Shown here: positions 8,982 to 17,745 of the stretch, one piece after another
Position numbering within the stretch: the first letter of the stretch is position 1
Layout of the letters: each line of letters starts with the position of its first letter
Source: CAZICM01 sp964537685
Lineage (GTDB): Bacteria; Myxococcota_A; Polyangia; Polyangiales; Polyangiaceae
Assembly: GCA_964537685.1 (NCBI GenBank)
Contig: CAZICM010000037.1
Span: forward strand, 28,077 to 92,076
DNA length: 64,000 nt
Direction of reading: 5' to 3'
The notes under the pieces: model-generated
Databases searched by the model: none
What the model was told of the DNA's origin: nothing
The model's input: the letters and a program-made list of their open reading frames with translations, nothing else
Translations under genes and position numbers: made by a program

Positions 8982-10964
8982 ATGAAAACCAAAAGCCTGG
9001 TTTCTGCACTCATATTCATGATGATCCCCATGACCCTCGCCGCATGTGGGGACGACGATCCCGTCACCACTGGAGGCACCGGCGGAATGAGCTCAAGCTC
9101 ATCGTCATCGTCTTCTTCCTCCTCAAGCTCAAGCTCAAGCTCAAGCTCAAGCTCATCATCCTCATCATCGTCTTCTTCCAGCAGCTCGGGCGGCGTGATC
9201 GGTGCTAACTGCGCGGCCGACAAAGACTGCGAATCCGGGAACTGCTTCACCGAAACCGATACCGGATGGCCCGCGGGCTACTGCACCTCGCCCTGCAACG
9301 GCCCCAACGATTGCACGGCCGACTCGCTCTGCATTCAGATCAACCAAGCCGGCGATTCCTATTGCCTGCGCACCTGCCTCGGCGTCGGCGCTTGCGAAGA
9401 GGGAGACGGCTGTTTCACCGTCAACCAGCAGACCGGCGACGCTGTGTGCGCGCCCGGCTGCTCCAAGAACTCGGAATGCACCGAACTCGACAAGTGCAAT
9501 GTCGACGCCGGCGTGTGTGTGAACGCCGAAGTCTGCGATGACAACGCCGACAACGATCTCGACGGCGCCGTCGATTGCCAAGACGCCGAATGCGCCATGC
9601 TTCAGACCTGCGCCGATGCCATCAACGCCGCATGTATGAACGCGCCCGTCCTCGTGACAGGCGACAACATGGGCGACACCACCGGCGATAAAAACCTCTT
9701 CGCAGGCTCCTGCACCGGTTCAGGATCGCCCGAAGACGTGTTCACCTTTACGGCGCCCGATAAGGGCAAACTCGTGCTGGACTTCGACTCCGGCATGGCC
9801 GACATGGGCATCTATGTGCGCACGGCCTGCAACGACGCGGGCAGCGAACTCGGCTGTGCCAATGAGGTCGGCGCCGACCACCTCGAGCTCGTCGTCAACA
9901 TGGGCGACACGCTTTTCATCTATGCCGACGGCTATGCGGCGGCCACCGATGTGGGCCCCTACACGCTCAAGATGAACTTCATTCCCGCCGCGCCTGAAGT
10001 TTGCGACGACGGTCAGGACAACGATTTCGACGACTCCATTGATTGCGACGACACCGACTGCACGATGACCTGCGAACCGCTTATCACGGCGGCGTGCACC
10101 GCGGCCCCTGTCGCTCAGCCCAGCAATATGGGCGATACGGCCATGGGCACCAACCTCTTCTCGGGCTCGTGCACCGGCGACGCCGCGGCCAAGGAAAACG
10201 TCTACTCCTTCACCGCTCCCGGCAACGGCGATCTCAAGCTCTCGCTCGATTCCATGACCGATCAGGGCATTTACATCCGCTCGAAGTGCGAAGATGCGAT
10301 GAGCCAGACGGCCTGTGTGGACGACCAATTGGGCGGCGCTGTCGAAACGCTTAGTGTTGCCCTTACCAGCGGCCAGCAGATCTTTATTTACGTCGATGGC
10401 TACAATGGTCCTGCCGATGCGGGCCCCTACACGCTTAACGCGAACTTCGTGCCCCAGGTGTGCGGCGACAACGTGCTGAGCAGCCCCGAGCAATGCGACG
10501 ACGGCAATATGGACGCAAACGATGGCTGCGATGCGATGTGCGCGTTCTTGCCGCAGAACGAAAAAGAGCCCAATAACAACATGATGACGACCGATCAGCC
10601 CTTCGAAGGCAAGGTGACGGCGGCGATTACGGCCAATGACAATGATTGGTTCAAGGTTGTGGTCCCCGGCCCGATGTCGGTGATTTCGGCGACGACAGGG
10701 CCCGCGGGCAATGAAGTCTGCATGAGCCAAAACGGCGCTGTGGGCACCATCGATACCGAGATTCAGATTCTGGCGGCCGATGGAATGACCGAGCTTGCGT
10801 TTAATGAAGACATCAATGGCTCGACCGGTGCTGCGGGTAATTACTGTTCAACGGCGACGGTGACAGGATTGGCCGCGGGTACGTACTTTGTGCGTGTCGG
10901 TCCTTCGCAAGCCTTCTGTGCGGCTTGTACCTTCGCGTATAGCGTTGTGTTGTCTGTGGAGTAA
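8982..10964 (+). CDS. Lipoprotein with poly-Ser linker, DUF4215-like and PPC-like modules
   Basis: Signal peptide with lipobox TLAAC (Cys22) followed by a run of 33 serines (residues 37-69) acting as a linker. Then come Cys-pair modules (CAADKDCESGNC, CTADSLC) and two copies of VCDDxxDNDxDxxxDCxDxxC. Each copy is followed by a ~110-residue beta domain with the pattern GDTxGxxNLFxGSCTG, FTAPxxGxLxLxxDS, YVR. A DUF4215-like motif (CGDNVLSSPEQCDDGNMDANDGC) and a C-terminal PPC-like domain starting at EPNNN complete the protein. PPC domains are common on secreted proteins. ATG 8982 is chosen; GTG 8979 with AGGAG at 8967-8971 is an equally good start. It is its own transcription unit between two terminators. 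Role unknown. Confidence 0.78.
   Translation: MKTKSLVSALIFMMIPMTLAACGDDDPVTTGGTGGMSSSSSSSSSSSSSSSSSSSSSSSSSSSSSSSSSGGVIGANCAADKDCESGNCFTETDTGWPAGYCTSPCNGPNDCTADSLCIQINQAGDSYCLRTCLGVGACEEGDGCFTVNQQTGDAVCAPGCSKNSECTELDKCNVDAGVCVNAEVCDDNADNDLDGAVDCQDAECAMLQTCADAINAACMNAPVLVTGDNMGDTTGDKNLFAGSCTGSGSPEDVFTFTAPDKGKLVLDFDSGMADMGIYVRTACNDAGSELGCANEVGADHLELVVNMGDTLFIYADGYAAATDVGPYTLKMNFIPAAPEVCDDGQDNDFDDSIDCDDTDCTMTCEPLITAACTAAPVAQPSNMGDTAMGTNLFSGSCTGDAAAKENVYSFTAPGNGDLKLSLDSMTDQGIYIRSKCEDAMSQTACVDDQLGGAVETLSVALTSGQQIFIYVDGYNGPADAGPYTLNANFVPQVCGDNVLSSPEQCDDGNMDANDGCDAMCAFLPQNEKEPNNNMMTTDQPFEGKVTAAITANDNDWFKVVVPGPMSVISATTGPAGNEVCMSQNGAVGTIDTEIQILAADGMTELAFNEDINGSTGAAGNYCSTATVTGLAAGTYFVRVGPSQAFCAACTFAYSVVLSVE
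9090..9188 (+). repeat. Serine-codon low-complexity tract with (TCAAGC)5
   Basis: All 33 codons encode Ser using AGC, TCA, TCG, TCC and TCT. Positions 9123-9152 are five perfect TCAAGC hexamers, a possible slippage site that would change linker length in steps of two residues without a frameshift. Confidence 0.85.
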
Positions 10965-10998
10965 TTCGCGCGAATTGGCGCTGAATTGATGCGAATTG

Positions 10999-11044
10999 CC
11001 GCGCCGCCCAGCCTGTCGAAGGGCTAAGGGCGGCGCGGTTTTTT
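10999..11044 (+). terminator. Rho-independent terminator between convergent genes
   Basis: CCGCGCCGCCC (10999-11009) pairs perfectly with GGGCGGCGCGG (11028-11038), extended inwards by AGCC/GGCT, followed by TTTTTT. The arm contains CCTGTCGAAGGG, a motif often seen in dispersed intergenic repeats of other bacteria. Confidence 0.88.
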
Positions 11045-11095
11045 AATATTTTGATATTTTAATAATTTTTAATATTTTGGGTTTTATTATTTTTT
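11039..11095. other. AT-rich intergenic tract
   Basis: About 57 bases almost free of G and C, built from AATATTTTA-like units, between the terminator and the 3' end of the convergent lipoprotein gene. Similar tracts occur at 8794-8820 and 35397-35450. Confidence 0.6.
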
Positions 11096-11113
11096 ATGGG
11101 CGGGGGCAGATAT

Positions 11114-13300
11114 CTACTCAAGCGTTACGAGCACCGAATACAGCGATCCCGAATAACCAAAGGGCGAATTCGAGATCTTCACGTACACATTCTGGCCCGT
11201 GGTTGTCATCGGCGCCGAAACGAAATCCTCGTGATAGAACGTGTCGTCGCTGATGCCGAGGGAGACCATCGTATTGCAGTCCATTCCCTCAAAGATTTCG
11301 ACAAGCGTGTCGGTGGTCGGCTGGGGCGGCGTCGTAATCACATGAATCGTGCTGCCCGCCTTGGAGGCACCCGTAAAGACAATCCAATCCTCATCCGCGA
11401 TGCTGGTCAGCGACATCGGCGAAAGATTGGCCGGTATGGCCTCCATCTGCGCACCCGTGCACATATCGTTGGAAGGCTCTTTGTCGACGGGCTGTACAAT
11501 CGAAACTTCGAGGTTGTAGGCCGAACCCGCATAAGGATAGAAGGGCGAGTTTGAAACCTTGATGTAGTACACGCCGGCCGCGGGCAGAGGCTGGGAAAAG
11601 AGCGATTCGTGATAATTCGAGTCGTCGCTTTGGGCGAAGAGATTTAGCGCCGCGCAGTTGCCATCGTAAACCTCGAGATAGGTGTCGGCGTTGGAGTCTC
11701 CCGGCGTGGTGTTCACCGAAAGAATCTTCCCAACATCCGCGGCGCCCACATTCACGGCATACCAATCTTCATCGGTCCCCGACGAAAGCGAAGCTCCTGC
11801 CAAAGTCGTGGGCAGAGGCGGCAGCATATTGGCCTGAGCGCAAGCATCGTTGGGCTCCACCTCGGTCTGAACCAGCTCGAGATCCAAATCGTAACCCGCC
11901 TGCGCATACGGGTACGTCGAGTGCGAGACCTTGATATACACAGGTCCCGCGGCCGGAATGGGCTTGCTCGTGAAATCCTCGTGATAATCCACATCGCTGC
12001 TGGGGCCGCCCAGCGAGCTTAGATTCATGCAATTGCCCGTAAAGACATCGATCCACGTATCGGTGAAATCCTCGCCGGGCTTGGTCAAGGCATGAAGTAG
12101 TTTGCCAACATCGCCCGCCTTGGCGTTGTACACAAACCAGTCTTCATCCTTTTCGTTTGAGAGCGTCAGGTTCTTTAGGTTGGCCGGAAGAGCCGCGATC
12201 GCCTGGGCCTTGTCGCAGGTGTTGTTCGGCTCCAAATCGTCCGAATCCTTCGAAGTCACATCGATATTGATGTCGTAGCCGGTCGAGCCCGTATTATCGA
12301 AATACACGACATAAATCGGCTGATCGTTCTCCGTCACCAAAATGCCCGTCGGCCCGTAGCTCACCATGTCCTTGAAGCTTCCGCTTGCGGGCAAAAGCGC
12401 GAAATTCGCAGCCGCAGCCGGATCGGTCGCCGTCGCCGAAATGGTCACCAGCTTGTGCGCGCCCGGTGTGAAGCTGTACAGAAGCGACTCGAGCGGCGAG
12501 GTAATCTTGCCCGGGTTTGGCATACCCGCCGTCAGTGCGGTGGGCATACGTGCCGCGACAGGCAGGGCCTTGGGCTGTAGCGAGCTAATCGCCGTCTGCG
12601 GGAAAAACCCGCTCGTGACGCGGAAGTCGATATCGCCCGACGCCGCATTTACATCGACGAACATCAGCCATTCCATTGCGTAGGGCGACGCATCCTGAAC
12701 CATCACATCCATACCCATTCCCGTTTCCGCCTTCAGGTTCGGGAAATCGGGCGCGCCCAGGTTGTTCCAGGGCGTATCCATGTCCCGGAGCTCCGACGCC
12801 CCGAAAACAATCGATCCCTGAGCCAGCGTGCCGCCGTAACCCATCACTTCCACAGGCGGCCTCACAACGAGCGTCGCCTTTAAATTCGTCGCGCCCGCCG
12901 CATCGTTCACAACCACCGAATGCGTGCCCAAATCGGCCGCTTCATCGATCGTGACATTCGCCGAAATCGCCGAGCGGGAAATCACCGTCACGCTATTGAC
13001 CGTCACGCCCGGGCCAAAATCCACCGTTGCCGCGTTCGACCAATTCGTATCATCGCCGAGCACAGCGATATCGATGGTGCGCCCGAGAAACACCTCGCTG
13101 GGCGCGATCACGCCGCCCACCGGATCGTTTAACCCAGGATCACCCGGATCACCCTTGTCGCCTTGCTGACCTTGATCGCCTTGCGGCCCCGCGATTCCTG
13201 CCGGGCCGGCCGGACCTGTATCGCCGGTGCAGCCTAATTGAAGGGCGGCCATGGAGGCCATCGCGAAAACCGCTGTTAAAAGCCTTGTTGATCGAAGCAT
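11114..13300 (-). CDS. Lipoprotein with collagen-like triplets and PPC-like repeats
   Basis: A 728-residue protein with signal peptide and lipobox LQLGC (Cys24). A short collagen-like Gly-X-Y run follows (GPAGPAGIAGPQGDQG and on, to about residue 56), then a TIG-like beta domain (about 60-150) and a long beta-rich region. Three PPC-like modules begin at EPNNTCDKAQ, EPNDACAQAN and EPSNDMCTGA. Each contains a DEDWxxxN/T motif and a C-terminal YIKVSxSxxxYAGxxYxLxV strand. TGAGGAG lies 5 bases upstream of the ATG region and supports the start. It resembles the convergent 8982 gene in using PPC-like modules. Probably exposed on the cell surface; ligand or function not recognised. Confidence 0.75.
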   Translation of the reverse strand: MLRSTRLLTAVFAMASMAALQLGCTGDTGPAGPAGIAGPQGDQGQQGDKGDPGDPGLNDPVGGVIAPSEVFLGRTIDIAVLGDDTNWSNAATVDFGPGVTVNSVTVISRSAISANVTIDEAADLGTHSVVVNDAAGATNLKATLVVRPPVEVMGYGGTLAQGSIVFGASELRDMDTPWNNLGAPDFPNLKAETGMGMDVMVQDASPYAMEWLMFVDVNAASGDIDFRVTSGFFPQTAISSLQPKALPVAARMPTALTAGMPNPGKITSPLESLLYSFTPGAHKLVTISATATDPAAAANFALLPASGSFKDMVSYGPTGILVTENDQPIYVVYFDNTGSTGYDINIDVTSKDSDDLEPNNTCDKAQAIAALPANLKNLTLSNEKDEDWFVYNAKAGDVGKLLHALTKPGEDFTDTWIDVFTGNCMNLSSLGGPSSDVDYHEDFTSKPIPAAGPVYIKVSHSTYPYAQAGYDLDLELVQTEVEPNDACAQANMLPPLPTTLAGASLSSGTDEDWYAVNVGAADVGKILSVNTTPGDSNADTYLEVYDGNCAALNLFAQSDDSNYHESLFSQPLPAAGVYYIKVSNSPFYPYAGSAYNLEVSIVQPVDKEPSNDMCTGAQMEAIPANLSPMSLTSIADEDWIVFTGASKAGSTIHVITTPPQPTTDTLVEIFEGMDCNTMVSLGISDDTFYHEDFVSAPMTTTGQNVYVKISNSPFGYSGSLYSVLVTLE

Positions 13301-13468
13301 ACAAAGAGCTCCTCACCGGAACGGACCTGACACCGCGTGTCCCGGCCCGCCCAAAAACCTTAAAAAACGCCCTACTTCATAAGAGCGCCACTCTCTTCAT
13401 TGGTTAGGAGCATTGAGCGTCCAATGCAAGCGAATTGCTTATGCAAATTCTGCGTGACGACCAAGGCT

Positions 13469-15097
13469 TTAAGGTTTGCCGAAATGCAGTGGATCGGCCC
13501 GTGTAATGGGCATCAAACGCCCAGAACCAAAGGCTTTTTCGCTCACCTTCAACACGACGCCCGCCTGCCAGCGCTTATGCTCGCCGCCCCGGAGCAGCCT
13601 ATGCAAACGAAGGGCTTCGGCATCTCCCGCATCCAATCCCGCGCCCGTCCCCAGCACCTCCGCCTCCACCAGCGGAGACACCCGCGCATAATCAAATGGA
13701 TCGACTTGATTCTCGCGAAGCTCAGCGCTTGGCGGCCGCTCCAAAATAAACGCCGGAATGCGGGCCACATGCTCGTTTACCCAGTGCGCCACGGCATACA
13801 CATCGCTTTTCGTTAAATCGCCAATCACCGACAGCGTCCCCGCCATATCGCCGTAGAGCGTTCCATAACCCAGCGAAAGCTCGGTTTTATTGCTTGTATT
13901 CAACAGAAGGCCGCGCTTTCTGTTCACGGCGGCCATCAGCACCGTGGCCCGGATACGCGCCTGAATATTCTCGAGCGTCGTATCTTCCGGCACCCCATGC
14001 GCAGGCGGGAGCAGAACGGGAAGCGAATGCTCAAAGGCTTGAAAATAAGGCTCAATCGAATGCACCGAAAAGCCGATGCCCAAATGCTCGGCCAATTCCC
14101 GGGCACATTCGGTCGAACGCGGATCGGAAAAGCGCGAAGGCAAAGCCAGCGCCGAAACATGCTTTGGTCCGAGCGCCTTCGCCGCGATACAGGCCACCAG
14201 CGCCGAATCCACACCGCCCGAAAGCCCTAAAAACAGATGTTGAATTCCATTTTTGCGCGCAAAATCGGAGACCCCCAGCACAAGCGCCTTAAACAATTCC
14301 TCAGGCGCCTCCATCGGAGGCAATACAGAAAAATGGCTTGACCAATCCGCTGTATTGAAAACGGAAACGCATTCCTCAAAGCGGGGAAGCTCGGCCACAA
14401 GCTCGCCCTTCGCATTCATCGCAAAACTTCCGCCGTCAAAAATCAATTCATCCTGAGCGCCGGCCGTATTGACATACAATAGATTTGAATTGGCCCGTTT
14501 CGCGTGATAAAGCCTTTTTTCAAGCACGCCGGCCCGGAAAGGCGAAGCCGAACAGCAAATCAAAAACTCGGCCCCCGCGTTCAATAGCTCTTGCGGAGGA
14601 TCGATAGCATACCCCTCCGACCATAAATCCTCGCAAATGCACACGCCGATCGAATGACCATTTAATTTTAAAGGATATTGAGCGGGACCTGGAACAAACC
14701 AGCGGGGCTCATGAAACACATCGTACACCGGAAGCAGGCGTTTATGGGCCGCCCATTGAATTCTTCCTTCCGAGAGCAATACCATTGAATTGAAAAGCCC
14801 GGGATGGCCCGGTGTTTTCAATGAAAGCGGCGCTTTTTGGGGCATACCGATCAGGGTGGGCGGAGCATCCGACAGTGTTTTTGCGAGCGTTTCCGCGGCC
14901 GAAAGACTGGCCTCCACAAAACGATCGCTGAGCAGCAAATCCCTGGGAGGAAAGCCCACAAGACAAAGCTCGGGCAATACGATAAGATCGGCGCCTTCTT
15001 CTTCTGCGGCTCGAACGGCGGCCTCGATACGGGCGCAATTGCCCTTTAAATCGCCGACGCGCGTATTGATTTGAGCCAATCCAATCTGAAGGCTCAC
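13469..15097 (-). CDS. nadE: Glutamine-dependent NAD+ synthetase (short form)
   Basis: Last step of NAD synthesis: amidates nicotinic acid adenine dinucleotide with glutamine-derived ammonia and ATP. The N-terminal nitrilase-type glutaminase has the full triad Glu43 (LPELCLVG), Lys119 (HKRLLPVYDVF) and Cys155 (VCICEDLW). The synthetase domain has the PP-loop SGGVDS at 293-298. The start is GTG 15097: GGAAGGGAG lies 5 bases before it, and the GTG overlaps the TGA of the upstream pyruvate-kinase-like gene (GTGA), implying translational coupling. At 542 residues it has the usual length for the bacterial glutaminase-fused form. A second, longer NAD synthetase lies at 47535-49466. Confidence 0.95.
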   Translation of the reverse strand: MSLQIGLAQINTRVGDLKGNCARIEAAVRAAEEEGADLIVLPELCLVGFPPRDLLLSDRFVEASLSAAETLAKTLSDAPPTLIGMPQKAPLSLKTPGHPGLFNSMVLLSEGRIQWAAHKRLLPVYDVFHEPRWFVPGPAQYPLKLNGHSIGVCICEDLWSEGYAIDPPQELLNAGAEFLICCSASPFRAGVLEKRLYHAKRANSNLLYVNTAGAQDELIFDGGSFAMNAKGELVAELPRFEECVSVFNTADWSSHFSVLPPMEAPEELFKALVLGVSDFARKNGIQHLFLGLSGGVDSALVACIAAKALGPKHVSALALPSRFSDPRSTECARELAEHLGIGFSVHSIEPYFQAFEHSLPVLLPPAHGVPEDTTLENIQARIRATVLMAAVNRKRGLLLNTSNKTELSLGYGTLYGDMAGTLSVIGDLTKSDVYAVAHWVNEHVARIPAFILERPPSAELRENQVDPFDYARVSPLVEAEVLGTGAGLDAGDAEALRLHRLLRGGEHKRWQAGVVLKVSEKAFGSGRLMPITRADPLHFGKP

Positions 15098-16023
15098 AAA
15101 CACTCCCTTCCTACACAATCGAGCAAATTCAGCGCCGCAATCACCGAATCCCTTTTCAAACACACCTCATCGCCGAGCATCAGCGTCCGGTAACCCAGCG
15201 AAAGCAAAAAGGCCACATCGCCGATATCACAAGCTTCTGGAATGGGAGAGCGGGCGAGCGAGGGAAAAATACGGCTGGCCACAATGGCCTTTGGATCGGC
15301 CGAAATCACTCTGCGCAGCGCCGAAATCATCAAATGCGGCTTCAGCACCTCCACATATAAATCGCCCCGCGCCGCCATTAAACGCATTGGATGGGATGGA
15401 TTGGATTTTTGATCAAATACGTTTTCGTTTGAAAGCCTCTGGGCAAAATCCAGCCCGCGCATCGATTCAATCTTCAAGACCAGCTCGGCCTCGGGCAACA
15501 GCGATAAGACCTCGGCGATATCTTCTTTTTTCTCGGCAAACGAAAGCATCACCTGCTGCAGGCCCAGCTCCCGCATCGCCGATAAATAAGCCTTATCGGT
15601 ATCCGTCAGCGTGCCCAGCACCTCCAGCGACGAATCCACAATATTCACCGACTCGCCCGGACCTATATACCGCCTCGGCCCGTCTTCTAGAATAAGCCGC
15701 TGTCCATCCACTTGCACAATACGAGCGTATTCCCGGCCATCATCAAAAAATGCATCCGCCGGCACATTCACCTGCACCGGATGGCTTACAATGACTTCTG
15801 TAAAGGGCGGAATCGCGCCTCCCAGCACCCTTAATTGGCGCCCTTTTAAATCGACCCATAAAGGCTTTCCCAAGGCCGACAGCTTCTTCAGCACCAAAGC
15901 CGGCTCGCCCTTAATAGGCATCACCGTATTGAGCCTCAATCCGCTAACGATAGGATGAGCCGCCACTTCTTCGGCAAAAGCCGCATAAGGCGGAAGCGTG
16001 ACAATGGCCGAAACGCGCGTCAT
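15094..16023 (-). CDS. Pyruvate-kinase-like barrel protein
   Basis: 309 residues with clear pyruvate kinase landmarks: WVDLKGRQLRV (cf. DTKGPEIR), LVLKIESMRGLDF with Lys184 and Glu186 (cf. KIENxEG), AARGDLYVE with Asp221 (cf. ARGDLGVE) and DIGDVAFLLSLGYRTLMLGDE (cf. DVANAVxDGxDxxMLSGET). The catalytic-region Thr of CATQM appears as Ser250. The B (lid) domain is only a remnant and the C-terminal regulatory domain is absent (true pyruvate kinases have about 470 residues). It is translationally coupled to nadE and close to a NadM-like gene, so a role tied to NAD metabolism is inferred. Pyruvate kinase activity itself is doubtful. Confidence 0.72.
   Translation of the reverse strand: MTRVSAIVTLPPYAAFAEEVAAHPIVSGLRLNTVMPIKGEPALVLKKLSALGKPLWVDLKGRQLRVLGGAIPPFTEVIVSHPVQVNVPADAFFDDGREYARIVQVDGQRLILEDGPRRYIGPGESVNIVDSSLEVLGTLTDTDKAYLSAMRELGLQQVMLSFAEKKEDIAEVLSLLPEAELVLKIESMRGLDFAQRLSNENVFDQKSNPSHPMRLMAARGDLYVEVLKPHLMISALRRVISADPKAIVASRIFPSLARSPIPEACDIGDVAFLLSLGYRTLMLGDEVCLKRDSVIAALNLLDCVGRECL
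15103..15111 (-). promoter_or_regulatory. Strong ribosome binding site for nadE
   Basis: GGAAGGGAG on the minus strand, inside the 3' end of the upstream gene, five bases before the nadE GTG. It excludes the longer in-frame start at 15163. Confidence 0.65.
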
Positions 16024-16028
16024 AGGCT

Positions 16029-16043
16029 ACAATACAAACGTAT
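16029..16043 (+). repeat. 15-mer shared with 8834-8848
   Basis: Second identical copy of ACAATACAAACGTAT, in the 46-base gap between the VWA gene and the pyruvate-kinase-like gene. Confidence 0.5.
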
Positions 16044-16069
16044 ATTTAAAAGAATTGATTATTTTGAAA

Positions 16070-17086
16070 TTATTTTGAAAATGGCATTTTGATATTGGCG
16101 CCGCAATAACCGCAGGCGAGCATCGAAGCGGCGGAAGCGGGCAGGGGAGCGCCGCATTTAGGACAATCCATCACCCTAGGCGCCTTGGCCGCCTCGATAA
16201 TTTTTTCAATCGCAGAAACCCGTTCGGCGATCGATTTCACTTTGGTATTATCCTGGCGGGCGCTCATATTGATTTGAAAATCGTCGAAATAGCCCCAGCT
16301 TCTCGCAATAAGCCCCATTGCATAGTCGACAGCGCGCTGCTCATCGTCCATATGCACCACCTGCTGAGCACCAATCGCCTGCGCCCATTGCCTATCGGTA
16401 TCGTCGTCTTTTTTACCGCCCGGACGCCTTAAAAACCAAGTGTTCCAATCGCGGCTCACATGCTTAAACGCCGAAATCGCATCCACCGGCTGAGCCAATT
16501 CATCGCCCAAATAATATTGAACTTCCTTTTCGGACACCTGGGTATGCATAGGCGCATCGCCGAAAATAATTAAAAAAGGCCGCTTGGCATTGGGCGTTTG
16601 CACATGCGTCTTCACCCACCAGGCAAATAGCCCATAACTTTCGGGCAAATCGCCTCCGCCGCCCTCGCCGTACAGCGCCTTTAATTGCTGTTCCAAATCA
16701 AAACCCTTGGCAAAGGACGTGCATTGAAGCGGCCACCTATCGCATTTCGAATCGCCGATTGCGGCAAAGGATATTTCTAAATCGGGCTGATATTGCGACA
16801 AAGTTTGATACAGAAGCGGCAGCCTATCGAAAATTTCGGCGGGCCATCTTTGCATCGAACCCGTCACATCGACGCCAATGACCACGGGATTGGGCGACTG
16901 AGAACGAATTATTTTTTTGGGGTTTGTATATTGTTCATTCGGCCCGGCCTGCCCTGCATTGTAGGCGCGCGGCCCAAGTTCTTTTGAACGCTTTGCATCG
17001 GCTTCGCGCGATTCCTTGGTGGCCTTCGAATAAGCATAAGTGCCGGGTTTCGCCCAATCGCTCGTGTCATCGCCCCATGAATACAT
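16070..17086 (-). CDS. VWA domain protein with C-terminal zinc ribbon
   Basis: 338 residues. A von Willebrand A domain starts near residue 66 with the metal-ion-dependent adhesion site DVTGS (Asp73, Thr75, Ser77; Thr replaces the usual first Ser). A later GDAPMH stretch fits the domain's acidic metal site. The end carries a four-Cys zinc ribbon: Cys308, Cys311, Cys325 and Cys328. There is no signal peptide or membrane segment, so it is probably cytoplasmic and a protein-protein or metal-dependent assembly factor. It sits between the NadM-like gene (80 bases away) and the pyruvate-kinase-like gene (46 bases away) on the same strand. Exact role unknown. Confidence 0.7.
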   Translation of the reverse strand: MYSWGDDTSDWAKPGTYAYSKATKESREADAKRSKELGPRAYNAGQAGPNEQYTNPKKIIRSQSPNPVVIGVDVTGSMQRWPAEIFDRLPLLYQTLSQYQPDLEISFAAIGDSKCDRWPLQCTSFAKGFDLEQQLKALYGEGGGGDLPESYGLFAWWVKTHVQTPNAKRPFLIIFGDAPMHTQVSEKEVQYYLGDELAQPVDAISAFKHVSRDWNTWFLRRPGGKKDDDTDRQWAQAIGAQQVVHMDDEQRAVDYAMGLIARSWGYFDDFQINMSARQDNTKVKSIAERVSAIEKIIEAAKAPRVMDCPKCGAPLPASAASMLACGYCGANIKMPFSK

Positions 17087-17166
17087 AGAAACAAAACCTC
17101 CAAGAACAGAGCCGCGTTAACGCTACAAGATTTGGTCTAAAAAATCGCCAAGACAATACCAAATAC

Positions 17167-17736
17167 CTAGGCTCTCGACGTTCTTGAAAGCTCCAGCGTT
17201 TCGTCGCCAAATTCCCTGCGAAAACGATCGACCAAACCCCGCGTCTCTAAAATGTCCCGCACACTTTCGGGCACCAGCTCGCGATAAGCATCTCCCTGCG
17301 CCATCGACACCCTCACCATCGTTCCATCGATAGCCACTCTTTTTTCGAGCGGCACAAAACTCACCGGATGCACAACGCGGTAATCGTGCATCAAAAGGCT
17401 TCGAACATAGCCATTTGCCGTCACAAATAAATCGAGAGGCCCCAGCATATCCCTCACCATCACGCGCCAGCGCGGCCCATCGTCCAAATCGGGAATATGA
17501 ACGATCGAATAATTAAAATATCCGGTTAATGTCGCGCGAAGCATGGCTTCGGTTTCATCGGCGGTAAAAGGATTGCGCAGATTGTAGCGGTTGGAGCTTC
17601 CAATACCCACAATCACATGGCCTGCCGTTTCGGCCAAACCTTGCAATACGGCTGCGTGCCCAATATGCACCGGCTTCCACCGGGCGATCATGGCAATACG
17701 TTCGAGGGTGGGCGTTTCCGGTGAATACGATGTCAT
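17167..17736 (-). CDS. NadM-like nicotinamide-nucleotide adenylyltransferase
   Basis: Predicted nucleotidyltransferase of the HxGH family, joining an ATP-derived AMP to NMN or a related nucleotide. HIGH is at 24-27 (ARWKPVHIGHAAVL), GIGSSN at 44-49 is followed by NPFTADE, and IDGTMVRVSM near 137-144 matches the SGTxIR motif. The order RWxPxHxGH, GIGSxx, NPFTxxER, DxxxVxxNGxxxR fits the archaeal-type NadM family better than NadD. A strong AGGGGAG site directly upstream overlaps the end of the dnaJ-like gene (9-base gap), so the two are cotranslated. The alternative is another small cytidylyltransferase (e.g. FMN or PPAT type). The nadE neighbour supports an NAD role. Confidence 0.75.
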   Translation of the reverse strand: MTSYSPETPTLERIAMIARWKPVHIGHAAVLQGLAETAGHVIVGIGSSNRYNLRNPFTADETEAMLRATLTGYFNYSIVHIPDLDDGPRWRVMVRDMLGPLDLFVTANGYVRSLLMHDYRVVHPVSFVPLEKRVAIDGTMVRVSMAQGDAYRELVPESVRDILETRGLVDRFRREFGDETLELSRTSRA

Positions 17737-17745
17737 TGCTCCCCT

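Noticed and set aside
8948..9250. Minus-strand open frame rich in Glu/Asp/Leu opposite the poly-Ser tract
   Set aside because: It is the antisense of the serine-codon repeat of a well-supported lipoprotein; no start signal or protein-like composition.
12676..13169. Plus-strand frames opposite the 11114-13300 lipoprotein start
   Set aside because: Antisense to the collagen-like and beta-domain coding region; composition is Arg/Pro-rich without domain features.
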